A stretch of DNA of 64,000 nt. Source: Marinobacter salarius (GTDB lineage Bacteria; Pseudomonadota; Gammaproteobacteria; Pseudomonadales; Oleiphilaceae). Below the pieces are notes generated by a model that did no database searches, was not told the DNA's origin, and saw only the letters and a list, made by a program, of their open reading frames with translations. Where the stretch lies: the NCBI RefSeq assembly GCF_032922745.1, contig NZ_CP136693.1:3038001-3102000 (forward strand), given 5' to 3'. Both the position numbers and the translations under genes were made by a program. Shown piece by piece: positions 8,812 through 16,650 of this stretch (positions within the stretch are counted from its first letter, which is position 1; each line of letters begins with the position of its first letter).

Positions 8812-9666
8812 ATGAGCGAAGAAAAAGCACGGCGTTACGCACCGGATCTCATGGCGGGCCAGGTGGCTCTGGTAACCGGATCGGGCTCGGGGATGGGGCG
8901 GGCCACGGCGCTGGAGATGGCCTCTTGCGGAGCTAGGCTGGCCCTGTTTGCGCGCCGCGAAGAGCCGCTGAAGGAGACCGCCGAAATGATTCGCGCGGCG
9001 GGTGGTGAGGCTTTGGTCGTGCCCGGCGACACCCGTGACGAGGATAGCATCGAAACCGCGATGGGGCGCATCAAGGATCATTACGGGCAGCTTGACGTTC
9101 TGGTGAACAACGCAGGCGGCCAGTATATCGCCGCCGCCCGCGACATCACCAACAAGGGCTTCGAGGCCGTGATCCGCAACAACTTGATCGGATCTTGGCA
9201 GGTGACTCGCGCGGCAGCGGATCATTTCATGTATGACAACGGGGGATCGATCGTGTTCGTCACTGCCATTTCAGCGCGCACTGCGCTCACCGGATTTGCT
9301 CACACCGTCGCCGCCCGCGCCGGCGTGACCGGCATGATGAAAACGCTGGCTGCCGAATGGGGCGAGTATGGGATCCGCCTGAACTGCGTCGCGCCGGGAA
9401 CAATCAAGACAGATGCGCTTGGCCGCTATCCAATTCCACCCGAACGGTGGAAAGAGCTGAACCGTTCGGTCCTGAACCGGATGGGCGCGGCCGAGGACAT
9501 CGGCGGCACGATTATCTTCCTCGCGTCCAGATTGGGGAATTTCATTACCGGCGAAGACGTGTATGTAGACGGTGGGGAAACCCTGCACATGGGTCACGAT
9601 GCCCGTGACATGATCAACCCCGAAATGTTCGATCAACGCGAACGAGGAGATGGAAAGAATGAGTAA
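8812..9666 (+). CDS. SDR oxidoreductase, 2,4-dienoyl-CoA reductase-like
   Basis: 284 aa. The nucleotide site VTGSGSGMGRATALEMAS, LDVLVNNAGG, and the C-terminal CVAPGTIKTDALGR and FITGEDVYVDGGE define the family. The arrangement around LAAEWGEYGIRLN is typical of 2,4-dienoyl-CoA reductases, which reduce enoyl or dienoyl thioesters with NADPH. Those enzymes already lack the classical SDR tyrosine; here the usual A-K-A-G-V reads A-R-A-G-V, so the catalytic lysine is Arg as well. It may be a low-activity or altered enzyme. Cytoplasmic; same transcription unit as the flanking pseudogenes and thioesterases. Confidence 0.8.
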   Translation: MSEEKARRYAPDLMAGQVALVTGSGSGMGRATALEMASCGARLALFARREEPLKETAEMIRAAGGEALVVPGDTRDEDSIETAMGRIKDHYGQLDVLVNNAGGQYIAAARDITNKGFEAVIRNNLIGSWQVTRAAADHFMYDNGGSIVFVTAISARTALTGFAHTVAARAGVTGMMKTLAAEWGEYGIRLNCVAPGTIKTDALGRYPIPPERWKELNRSVLNRMGAAEDIGGTIIFLASRLGNFITGEDVYVDGGETLHMGHDARDMINPEMFDQRERGDGKNE

Positions 9667-9917
9667 CCCCCCGTCCTTCTGAATATCCCCGACAGGATCG
9701 CCACGGTCAATGGGGGCGGCTGCGATCTGACGTTCTCGGGCTGCATAGTCGATGCCGCTGAAGCGCCGGAGTTTAACATGGCGCTGGAGGTCGCGGACCA
9801 TGACTTGCTCATGGAACGGGCCCGCGAACGCGCCGCCGTCATCGCGCTCAAGTCGCCGCGTTTGTCGAAAAACGAAAACCCAACTACGAGACGCTAAAGG
9901 AAAGATCCCATGTCTGA
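9659..9917 (+). pseudogene. Enoyl-CoA hydratase pseudogene, mostly deleted
   Basis: The start overlaps the SDR stop and begins MSNPPS, then shifts frame to LLNIPDRIATV, a typical hydratase N-terminus. The next recognisable pieces are CDLTFSG-IVDAAEA and MALEVADHDLLMERARERAA from the C-terminal third, and a further shift gives AAFVEKRKPNYETLK, a standard hydratase end. The whole catalytic core (oxyanion hole and both glutamates) is missing. Upstream and downstream genes are intact, so the loss is local. Confidence 0.75.
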
Positions 9918-10392
9918 CATCACACAGAAGAAGATGGAGCAAATCGCGCAGATGTGGAATGCGCGCGGCAAGGGTCTGATTACTCATATGGGGCTCGAGA
10001 TCGAAGAGGTATCGATCGAAGGCGTTCGGGTCCGGATGCCGTTCAACCCGGACTTTTGCGTCGACAGGGATCAGACCCTGCTTCATGGTGGTATCCTGAC
10101 GGCCCTTCTGGACAGTGTCTTCGGACTTGCAAACTTTGTGGCCATTGAGGGCGTCAGCACCATGGCCACTCTTGACCTCAGAGTTGATTACCTGCGCCCA
10201 GCCCATTCGCGCGCGGATGTTATCGTCCGCGCGCATTGCTTTCGGCAAACCCGCCATATTGCCTTTGATTCAGGCAGCATCTGGTTCGATGGCCACGAGA
10301 ATGAGGAAATCGCCCGTGGATCCGCCTCGTTTGCCTTAACGCGCGGTGACACCAGCCTGTTTGAAGCGATGACAAGAGGAAAAGCCTCGTGA
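9910..10392 (+). CDS. PaaI-type hotdog thioesterase
   Basis: 160 aa single hotdog domain. The helix region LLHGGILTALLDSVFGLA holds the HGG motif and Asp expected in PaaI/4-hydroxybenzoyl-CoA-type thioesterases, followed by the strand TLDLRVDYLRPAHSRADVIV. Such enzymes hydrolyse small or aromatic acyl-CoA, often to release CoA from dead-end thioesters. It starts inside the tail of the hydratase pseudogene behind AAAGGAAAGATCCC and overlaps the next thioesterase gene, forming a tandem pair. Substrate unknown. Confidence 0.85.
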   Translation: MSDITQKKMEQIAQMWNARGKGLITHMGLEIEEVSIEGVRVRMPFNPDFCVDRDQTLLHGGILTALLDSVFGLANFVAIEGVSTMATLDLRVDYLRPAHSRADVIVRAHCFRQTRHIAFDSGSIWFDGHENEEIARGSASFALTRGDTSLFEAMTRGKAS

Positions 10393-10793
10393 TGAACTTG
10401 CAAACCGTCAATGCCAACGTATCCCGGGTGCCGTTCTTCCGATTTCTTAACTTCGAAGTCCAAAGCCTGGACAGCCTCCATGTCGCCGCGGAGATGACCT
10501 TTGAATCACGCCATATCGGAAACCCGGTCATGGAGCATTACCACGGCGGCATAATCGCAAGCTTCATGGAAGCCACCGCCGCCATAGCGGTCCACCCCGA
10601 TTTCGCGGAAGTCCCGGCCAAACCAATCAATCTTACCGTGGATTATCTCAGACCTGCCGTTAGGGGATCGCTGTATGCCCGCGCAAATGTTACCCGCAAA
10701 GGAAAGCGCATCGCGAGCGTCAGTGTGATCAGCTGGCAGACGGCCCCGGAGAAACCCATCGCGGAAGGGCTGTACCACTTCCTTTTAGTTTGA
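10392..10793 (+). CDS. PaaI-type hotdog thioesterase, second of tandem pair
   Basis: 133 aa. HYHGGIIASFMEATAAIAV is the active-site helix and INLTVDYLRPAVRGSLYARA the central strand. The ATG overlaps the previous stop (TGATG), so the two thioesterases are translationally coupled and could form a heteromer. The two share fold signatures but not close sequence, so this is not a recent duplication. A strong hairpin follows the stop. Role in hydrolysing pathway acyl-CoA is inferred from family and neighbours. Confidence 0.83.
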   Translation: MNLQTVNANVSRVPFFRFLNFEVQSLDSLHVAAEMTFESRHIGNPVMEHYHGGIIASFMEATAAIAVHPDFAEVPAKPINLTVDYLRPAVRGSLYARANVTRKGKRIASVSVISWQTAPEKPIAEGLYHFLLV

Positions 10794-10807
10794 CCGCAAT
10801 GTTAGTT

Positions 10808-10828
10808 TGATCGCAATGGTTGCGATCA
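10808..10828. terminator. Hairpin between convergent genes, with a tandem repeat
   Basis: TGATCGCAA, loop TGG, TTGCGATCA: a perfect 9-bp stem. It overlaps the stop codon of the minus-strand TetR gene and follows the thioesterase. The bases just before it repeat in tandem (TAGTTTGACCGCAATG then TAGTTTGATCGCAATG). No strong T tract, so a bidirectional terminator is plausible but not certain. Confidence 0.5.
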
Positions 10829-12187
10829 TTCAACTGCTATTTGTTCGGCGTAAGCGGCGCTCTCCCTGTCGCAGATCCCTTCAAGAAGAAGCTTGATGAG
10901 CATGTCAGAAAAATCGGGCAGTGAAAGATACCCTTGTTTCTCCGCCTTGTTCGGATCAAACCACTCCACCGTCCAATTCAAGGCGCCCAACATCACCTGA
11001 CGCAGGGGCACAATTTTGATATCCGACCTGATGGCACCGTCTTCCTGCGCTTCGCGGAGGATCCTGTCCCAGAGTCGTCCGTACAAATGACGAATTTTCC
11101 TGTGTCTCTCCTTGAGATGATTGGGCAGCATGCCGTAGCTTCTGATGTTCGCAGATGTGAATTCGCTTGCCTTGAAGAGAAAATTCAGATGCGTCCGGAT
11201 TGCAGTCGCGATCCTGGCATGATGGTCATATGGCTCACGATATTCTTCGACCGCGGCGCCGACACCCGATAGCAAATCCCTCAATCCGGCATCCAGAACC
11301 TCATCCACGATCGCTTCTTTGGATTTGAAATGGTAATAAACGCTGCCCGCCTTCATATCCGCCTCTGCCATGATCTGCCTTAGCGTGGTCGCCTTGTAAC
11401 CATTATCCCTGAGCGTGCGTGCTGCCGCCCTCAGGATTTTCGCGCGGGTATGCGCCGCCTTGCCGACCGGTTCAGGAGCCCTGGCAAACATAAAGGATCT
11501 GCTCGACTTCTGCCCCTCCGTGTCAGCCCTGTGGCGCACGCACATTCCGTCAAGTAACAGTTTGCTCATACGTTCCGCGAGGGTATGCACCGGATACCGG
11601 CCGACATCATACCATTCAACGGTCCAGTTCATTGCGCTCAATATGAACTGGCGGATCGCAGAAACGGAAACGTCACTTCTCAGGCGGCCAGCACGCCTCG
11701 CACCTTCCAGAAAACTGCTCCAGGCCTCCGCGTAAGCTGCACGCAACTCACGGTGCGGGGCACGTGCTTTATCCGACAGCATCGGATAGTTCCGGATATT
11801 GGCGGAGGTGAAGTCGCTGTCAGTCAATAAATAGGTCAGGTGTGTTTCGATGAGCAAAGCAAACGTCTTGCGAAAATCCTCAGAATTTCTCCTTGCCGAA
11901 CGGGTAATTTCACGGACCTTCTCGTAAAGTTGCCGCACGCCAAGATCGAGCACCTCGTTCAGAATCTGATCCTTGGACTGAAAATGGTAATAGATGCTTC
12001 CCGCTTCTACTCCGGATTCCTGCGCAATGTCGCGCATCGTTGTCGCGTAGAAGCCTTCTTGCCGGAAAAGGCGGCCGGCCGCAGAGAGAACGCACTCGCG
12101 CGTTCTCTCTGCTTTGCTCAGCTCATCGTCGGCTTTCCTGATTGCATCAGGCTTTCGTACCAGTCGCTGTAGTCGCTTGGCTGCCAC
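10826..12187 (-). CDS. Fused double TetR regulator
   Basis: 453 aa in one uninterrupted frame, twice the normal TetR size. Residues about 29-75 form one helix-turn-helix (RDIAQESGVEAGSIYYHFQS) and about 247-293 a second (RQIMAEADMKAGSVYYHFKS). Each is followed by its own ligand-binding domain with matching landmarks: FTSANIRNYPML then FTSANIRSYGML, and AMNWTVEWYD then ALNWTVEWFD. A polar linker around residues 218-245 joins them. TetR proteins normally act as homodimers, so this could be a covalent pseudo-dimer with two non-identical halves. Expressed divergently from the badH-like gene across a CTAAA-GGTT-GTTAG site. A coding hairpin lies near the start. The two halves differ enough that a recent duplication is excluded. 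Confidence 0.88.
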   Translation of the reverse strand: MAAKRLQRLVRKPDAIRKADDELSKAERTRECVLSAAGRLFRQEGFYATTMRDIAQESGVEAGSIYYHFQSKDQILNEVLDLGVRQLYEKVREITRSARRNSEDFRKTFALLIETHLTYLLTDSDFTSANIRNYPMLSDKARAPHRELRAAYAEAWSSFLEGARRAGRLRSDVSVSAIRQFILSAMNWTVEWYDVGRYPVHTLAERMSKLLLDGMCVRHRADTEGQKSSRSFMFARAPEPVGKAAHTRAKILRAAARTLRDNGYKATTLRQIMAEADMKAGSVYYHFKSKEAIVDEVLDAGLRDLLSGVGAAVEEYREPYDHHARIATAIRTHLNFLFKASEFTSANIRSYGMLPNHLKERHRKIRHLYGRLWDRILREAQEDGAIRSDIKIVPLRQVMLGALNWTVEWFDPNKAEKQGYLSLPDFSDMLIKLLLEGICDRESAAYAEQIAVE

Positions 12188-12191
12188 TTTT
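11828..12191. repeat. 364-bp direct repeat, original copy (tetR start)
   Basis: This stretch, covering the first 120 codons of the double TetR gene and four bases upstream, recurs at 23,790-24,153 in the same orientation. I saw no mismatch. The identity ends abruptly on both sides. Confidence 0.9.
12081..12112. repeat. Perfect 13-bp inverted repeat inside the tetR coding start
   Basis: Arms GCAGAGAGAACGC and GCGTTCTCTCTGC around a 6-base loop ACTCGC, covering about codons 25-36 of the double TetR. In mRNA it would be a stable hairpin shortly after the start. The copy at 24,043-24,074 keeps it intact. Confidence 0.7.
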
Positions 12192-12214
12192 CAAAGGTGT
12201 CCTTTGCAAAAATT

Positions 12215-12228
12215 CTAAAGGTTGTTAG
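12215..12228. promoter_or_regulatory. TetR-type operator CTAAA-GGTT-GTTAG
   Basis: One base off the consensus, but the outer arms extend (ATTCTAA and TTAGAAT). It lies in the divergent region between the double TetR and the badH-like gene, 28 bases from the former and 67 from the latter, so it can serve both. Confidence 0.65.
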
Positions 12229-12295
12229 AATAACTTGTTGGGCACTTAAAATCAATTTCATTTTCAAGGTGTTAGCGGGACAGGAGAATTTCCAT

Positions 12296-13057
12296 ATGCG
12301 AGGACTGAGCGGAAAACGCGTGATCGTAACCGGCGGCGGCAGCGGCATAGGGCGCGCGGTTTGCGAACGTTTCGGCGAAGAAGGCGCCGAGGTTGCGGTT
12401 TTTGACCTGAACGAAGAGGGCGCGCAGGAAACGGCCCGTATCATCCAGGGCTCGGGAGGCAAGGCACAAGCATTCAAGGCGGACATCACCGATCGCGGCC
12501 AGGTCGACAAGGCGGTGGCTGAATTCGAGGCCGGAGGCCCGATCGACGTACTGGTTAATAACGCAGGATGGGATGAGATCAAGCCGTTCCTCGATACCGA
12601 TTCCGGCCTCTGGGAAAAGGTCATCGACATCAACCTTTATGGCCCCTTGAACATGCATCATGCGGTGCTTCCGGGCATGGTCAAAAACGGGGGCGGCCGC
12701 GTGGTTAACATTGCCTCCGACGCTGGTCGCGTCGGTTCGTCCGGCGAAGCGGTTTATTCTGCCTGCAAAGGCGGCATCATCTCGTTTACCAAAACGGTAG
12801 CACGGGAACTAGCGCGCAAGGGCGTTCAGTTGAACGCTGTTGCGCCCGGGCCGACCGACACGCCGCTGTTCGCCCAGGTTGCTCAGGGCGACGCTGGTGA
12901 AAAGATCGCCGAGGGTCTCAAACGGGCCATTCCGATGAAGCGCCTGGCGCAGCCGACAGATTACCCCGGAATCATCTGCTTCCTGTCGTCGGACGACGCC
13001 GGCTTCATCACTGGTCAGGTGATTTCGGTCTCAGGTGGCTTGTCGATGCACGGTTGA
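12296..13057 (+). CDS. badH: 2-hydroxycyclohexanecarboxyl-CoA dehydrogenase-like SDR
   Basis: 253 aa. Classical SDR with VTGGGSGIGRAVCERFGEEG (NAD site), VLVNNAGW, catalytic IASDAGRV then YSACKGG, and VAPGPTDTPLF. The opening MRGLSGKRVIVTGGGSGI and overall pattern are those of BadH, which oxidises 2-hydroxycyclohexane-1-carboxyl-CoA to the 2-oxo thioester with NAD. The closely similar gene that begins at 63,544 next to aliA supports the reading. The ATG behind CAGGAGAA is chosen over an upstream in-frame ATG that would lie before the operator. Neighbouring genes are a divergent TetR and an acyl-CoA synthetase. A related 3-hydroxyacyl-CoA dehydrogenase role is possible. Confidence 0.75.
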   Translation: MRGLSGKRVIVTGGGSGIGRAVCERFGEEGAEVAVFDLNEEGAQETARIIQGSGGKAQAFKADITDRGQVDKAVAEFEAGGPIDVLVNNAGWDEIKPFLDTDSGLWEKVIDINLYGPLNMHHAVLPGMVKNGGGRVVNIASDAGRVGSSGEAVYSACKGGIISFTKTVARELARKGVQLNAVAPGPTDTPLFAQVAQGDAGEKIAEGLKRAIPMKRLAQPTDYPGIICFLSSDDAGFITGQVISVSGGLSMHG

Positions 13058-13169
13058 CCGCTGGTGGCAGTGTCTGTCACAAGACCCTGCCACTAAGCTG
13101 TGTCCAGAGTTACCCCCCAACTGGGCGCGCCAACGGTGCGACTTTCTCTACGTTGAAGAAAGGTGACAG

Positions 13170-15107
13170 ATGTTTCAGCCAGACTCTGACATTCGGCGTT
13201 CAAGTACGCTTGCCGCTTTCCTGGATGACTGCGGCGCGGATAGTTACGAGGATCTAGCCCGACGTGCCAACGTCGAACCGGAGTGGTTCTGGGGCCGAAT
13301 AATCGATTATGCCGGCATCTGTTTCAACCGGCCCTACACACAGCTTCGCGATATTTCCCAAGGGCCCGAATCGATCCATTGGGCCGTTGGCGGCGATCTG
13401 AACCTGACAGAGACATGCCTTGATGCGCGCATCTCGGAGGGGTTGGCGGACAAGACGGCGATCGACTGGGTCGGTGAGGATGGAAGCCGCCGCCGCTGGA
13501 CCTATGCTGAACTCGCTGCCGAAGCTGCCCGCATCGCTTCGGCCCTTGCCACGCGCGGGGTGAAGCCTGGTCAGGCGATAGGCATCTACATGCCGATGAT
13601 CCCCGAAATCGCGGCGGCGCTTCTGGGTATTGCCCGGCTGGGCGCCGTGGCGGTGCCGCTGTTCTCGGGCTTCGCGCCGACCGCCATCGTCAGCCGCCTC
13701 AAGGATGCCGGGGCGGTGGCCGTGCTGACGGCGGATGCTACGCCCCGGCGCGGCAAGCCCGTCTGGATGGAGGCCGCGATGGCCGAAGCCCTGAAAGATG
13801 TGCCTTCGATCCATACCGTGTTCAGCCTGCGGCGGTTTGGTGGTGCGGCGGCCGATCCGGCCCGCGATCTCGACTGGGAGGAGAGTGTCGACAATGCAGA
13901 CCCGACGCAGCCCGCCCATCCGGTGAAAGCCGACGCGCCGTTGCTCATCGCCTATACCTCGGGCACGACCGGCCGGCCCAAGGGCGTGGTGCACACCCAT
14001 ATCGGTGTGCAGGCCAAGGCTGCGGCGGATTTCCTACTGTGCCTCGACATGAAACGCGATGATCGGCATATGTGGATGACCGACATGGGCTGGGTCATGG
14101 GGCCGCTCACGCTTCTGTCGGTACTGCTTTCGGGGGCGACGCTGGTGTTGGCCGAGGGCGCGCCTTCGATGCCCGACGACCCCTTCCGGCTGCTACGCCT
14201 CGCCTCGGAGATGGGCGTTACCCACCTTGGCGTTGCACCTACGCTGGTGCGACAGTTCATGACACAGGATCCCGCGCCTCTTTCCGGTTACGATCTTTCG
14301 CCCCTGCGCATCGTTGCCTCAACCGGTGAACCTTGGACCAACGACGCCTGGCTCTGGCAACTTGACCATATCTGCCGCCGACGCGCTGTGCCGCTGAACA
14401 TATCCGGCGGGACCGAGCTGTTCGGGGCCATCCTAACCTCGACCGTTCTACACGAAATCAAGCCCGGCGGATTTTCCGCCCAGGCTCTGGGTGTGGGCGC
14501 GAAAGTGCTGCGCGAGGATGGAAGCGAAGCCGCGCCGGGCGAGGTGGGCGAACTAATTGTGAGCCAACTGCCCATGGGCCTGACCCCGGCCATCTGGGGC
14601 GACCGGCAGCGATATTTGGAAACCTACTGGTCCACCTTCCCGGGCGTTTGGCGGCACGGCGATTGGGTTCGCCGCGATCCAGACGGCACATGGTATATCC
14701 TCGGCCGTTCGGATGACACGTTGAACATTGCCGGCAAGCGTATCGGTCCGCCCGAGATCGAGGCAGCCCTGACCGGCACCGGAGAGGTAGTGGACGCTGC
14801 CGCCATCGCCGCGCCCGACGATATCAAGGGCGTGGCGGTGGTCTGCATCTGTGTAGCGGCGCCGGGTGTGACGCCCGATGCGGGCCTCGTCGAACGGCTC
14901 AAGGACCAGGTGGGAAAGGTCGTCTCCAAGCCATTCCGCCCGCGCGAGATCCATTTTGTTGAGGCACTGCCCAAGACCCGCAGCATGAAGACGATGCGCC
15001 GGATCATTCGCGCGGCTTATCTATGCGAAGATCCGGGCGACCTGTCCTCGATCAGCAATCCCGAAACGATGAAACCCATTGCAGACCTGCGAAAGGAAAC
15101 GCCATGA
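13170..15107 (+). CDS. Acyl-CoA synthetase (AMP-forming), acetyl-CoA synthetase-like
   Basis: 645 aa, the size of Acs-type enzymes. ANL superfamily motifs: ATP loop AYTSGTTGRPKGVVHTH, YLETYWSTFPGVWRHGDW, and SDDTLNIAGKRIGPPEIE in the C-terminal lid. The catalytic lysine is present in TRSMKTMRR, though the usual Gly before it is Met. It activates a carboxylic acid to acyl-CoA in two steps via an acyl-adenylate. RBS AAAGGTGACAG precedes the ATG. Downstream the NmrA-like gene starts within its stop codon. Acid specificity is open; the context favours an alicyclic or branched acid rather than acetate. Confidence 0.88.
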   Translation: MFQPDSDIRRSSTLAAFLDDCGADSYEDLARRANVEPEWFWGRIIDYAGICFNRPYTQLRDISQGPESIHWAVGGDLNLTETCLDARISEGLADKTAIDWVGEDGSRRRWTYAELAAEAARIASALATRGVKPGQAIGIYMPMIPEIAAALLGIARLGAVAVPLFSGFAPTAIVSRLKDAGAVAVLTADATPRRGKPVWMEAAMAEALKDVPSIHTVFSLRRFGGAAADPARDLDWEESVDNADPTQPAHPVKADAPLLIAYTSGTTGRPKGVVHTHIGVQAKAAADFLLCLDMKRDDRHMWMTDMGWVMGPLTLLSVLLSGATLVLAEGAPSMPDDPFRLLRLASEMGVTHLGVAPTLVRQFMTQDPAPLSGYDLSPLRIVASTGEPWTNDAWLWQLDHICRRRAVPLNISGGTELFGAILTSTVLHEIKPGGFSAQALGVGAKVLREDGSEAAPGEVGELIVSQLPMGLTPAIWGDRQRYLETYWSTFPGVWRHGDWVRRDPDGTWYILGRSDDTLNIAGKRIGPPEIEAALTGTGEVVDAAAIAAPDDIKGVAVVCICVAAPGVTPDAGLVERLKDQVGKVVSKPFRPREIHFVEALPKTRSMKTMRRIIRAAYLCEDPGDLSSISNPETMKPIADLRKETP

Positions 15108-15958
15108 TAACCGTCTTCGGCGCAACCGGCACGACCGGCGCCCCCCTTGTCGACACCCTCCTGGCCAAGGGCGCGAAACTGCGCGCAGTCACCAGCGATC
15201 CGGCCAAAGTCGCCCCCCTCAAGGCCAAGGGATGTGAGACCGTCACCGCCGATTTCTCCGACCCCGCCGCACTGGCAAAGGCATGTGCCGGTGCCGAAAA
15301 GATCTATCTCGTGACGCCCGCCCATCTGGACATGCGCCGTTGGAAAGCGAATGTGATCGAAGCGGCAAAGGCCGCGGGCGTGCGCCATGTCGTTCTGGCC
15401 ACCGGCTTGGGCGCGGCGCCCAAGGCCAAGGTGACCTTTGGAAAGTGGCATTCCGAAACGCAGGAACTGGTAAAGGAAAGCGGGCTTGACTGGACCTTCG
15501 TCCAGCCGACCTATTTCATGCAGAACCTACTGTGGCAGGCCGGTAACATTGCGAAGGACGGTGTTTATTACGACGGTCTGGGCGGACCAGTGGCCTGGGT
15601 CGACGCCCGCGACATCGCCGATGTCGCCGCAGAGGCGCTGACCGCACCGGGGCACGAAGGCAAGGTCTATGGCCTGACCGGCCCCGAGGCCCTGACAGGT
15701 GAGGATATCGCCACTGTTCTGTCCGAGGAGACCGGACGCTCCGTCAACTGCACGCCCCTGTCGGCGGAGGACTCAAAGGCGGCCATGATCGCCGACGAAA
15801 TGCAGGAAGAGGTCGCCGCAGCCATGGTGGAACTCGCCTCCATTGCCCCAAAGGGCTATCTCGCGGGCATCGAGACCACCGTCAATGACGTACTTGGGCG
15901 CCCGGCCCGCCGCTTCCGCGATTTCGTCGCCGAGAATCGGGCTGCTTTCGTCCAGTGA
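15104..15958 (+). CDS. NmrA-like NAD(P)-binding protein
   Basis: 284 aa atypical SDR. The N-terminal ITVFGATGTTGAPLVDTLLA is a nucleotide-binding glycine motif; the middle HVVLATGLGAAPKAKVTFGK and FVQPTYFMQNLL and late GLTGPEALTGEDIATVLSEE match NmrA/NAD(P)H:quinone-oxidoreductase-like proteins, which act as redox sensors or reductases. ATGA overlap with the synthetase stop implies coupled translation. No catalytic YxxxK is obvious. Its role in this pathway is unknown. Confidence 0.8.
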   Translation: MITVFGATGTTGAPLVDTLLAKGAKLRAVTSDPAKVAPLKAKGCETVTADFSDPAALAKACAGAEKIYLVTPAHLDMRRWKANVIEAAKAAGVRHVVLATGLGAAPKAKVTFGKWHSETQELVKESGLDWTFVQPTYFMQNLLWQAGNIAKDGVYYDGLGGPVAWVDARDIADVAAEALTAPGHEGKVYGLTGPEALTGEDIATVLSEETGRSVNCTPLSAEDSKAAMIADEMQEEVAAAMVELASIAPKGYLAGIETTVNDVLGRPARRFRDFVAENRAAFVQ

Positions 15959-16072
15959 ACTGACGGCTGCGCCCGCTCTCCGGTGCGGGACGCCATGTGT
16001 TACGACCAACCGCGCAATTGCCACCTGCCTGAATTGGTTATCATTTGATGACGAAAGGAGAGAAGTCAGACC

Positions 16073-16528
16073 ATGCCAAATTTCGAGCCGCGAAACTCTG
16101 ACTTCGATACGCGCGTGCGCGAGAGTTTCAACCGCCAGAAGGTGATGCGCACGATGGGGATCACCATTGCCGAACTCGCGCCCGGGCGTATCGTTCTGGA
16201 GATGGCGCATGATGATGCGCTGACCCAGCAGCATGGGTTTCTGCACGCAGGGATCGTATCGACCGCGCTCGACAGTGCTTGCGGCTATGCGGGTTTTTCG
16301 CTGATGCCTCCCGAGGCCGCGGTGCTGACAGCGGAATTCAAGATCAACTTGCTCAATCCGGCGGATGGCGAGCGGTTTCGCTTTGTGGCCGAGGTTGTCA
16401 AACCCGGACGAACCCTCACGGTATGCGAGGCGCGCGCCTATGCTATGAAGGGCGAGGACGAAAAGCTCGTCGCCACGATGACCGCCACGCTGATGGCGAT
16501 GGTGGGGCGGACAGGTGTTGCTGGGTGA
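16073..16528 (+). CDS. PaaI-type hotdog thioesterase
   Basis: 151 aa. Active-site helix FLHAGIVSTALDSACGYAGF and strand AEFKINLLNPADGERFRFV. An A replaces the first G of the HGG motif seen in the tandem pair at 9.9-10.8 kb, a common variant. RBS GAAAGGAGAGAAG lies upstream. It ends the plus-strand run and converges on the flavin oxidoreductase gene; I see no clear terminator in the 120 bases between them. Likely an acyl-CoA thioesterase; substrate unknown. Confidence 0.85.
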   Translation: MPNFEPRNSDFDTRVRESFNRQKVMRTMGITIAELAPGRIVLEMAHDDALTQQHGFLHAGIVSTALDSACGYAGFSLMPPEAAVLTAEFKINLLNPADGERFRFVAEVVKPGRTLTVCEARAYAMKGEDEKLVATMTATLMAMVGRTGVAG

Positions 16529-16650
16529 GGGCGTGGAGATTCCTCTTCACCCTCTAGTGATTTCCATCGCCGATCGGATTTCCATGGAGATGGCATCACG
16601 AACCGCCTGCTGCACCTGCCTATCTCCGGGTTCGGCCTCCCGCCCCCGGT

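Noticed and set aside
13064..13093. Possible terminator after the badH-like gene (GTGGCAG and CTGCCAC)
   Set aside because: Only a 7-bp stem with a 16-base loop and no T tract; the next gene starts 77 bases later on the same strand, so readthrough is likely.
13170..15107. Synthetase as plain acetyl-CoA synthetase
   Set aside because: Length and motifs are Acs-like, but the context is catabolic for larger acids and the lysine motif is altered; no specificity assigned.
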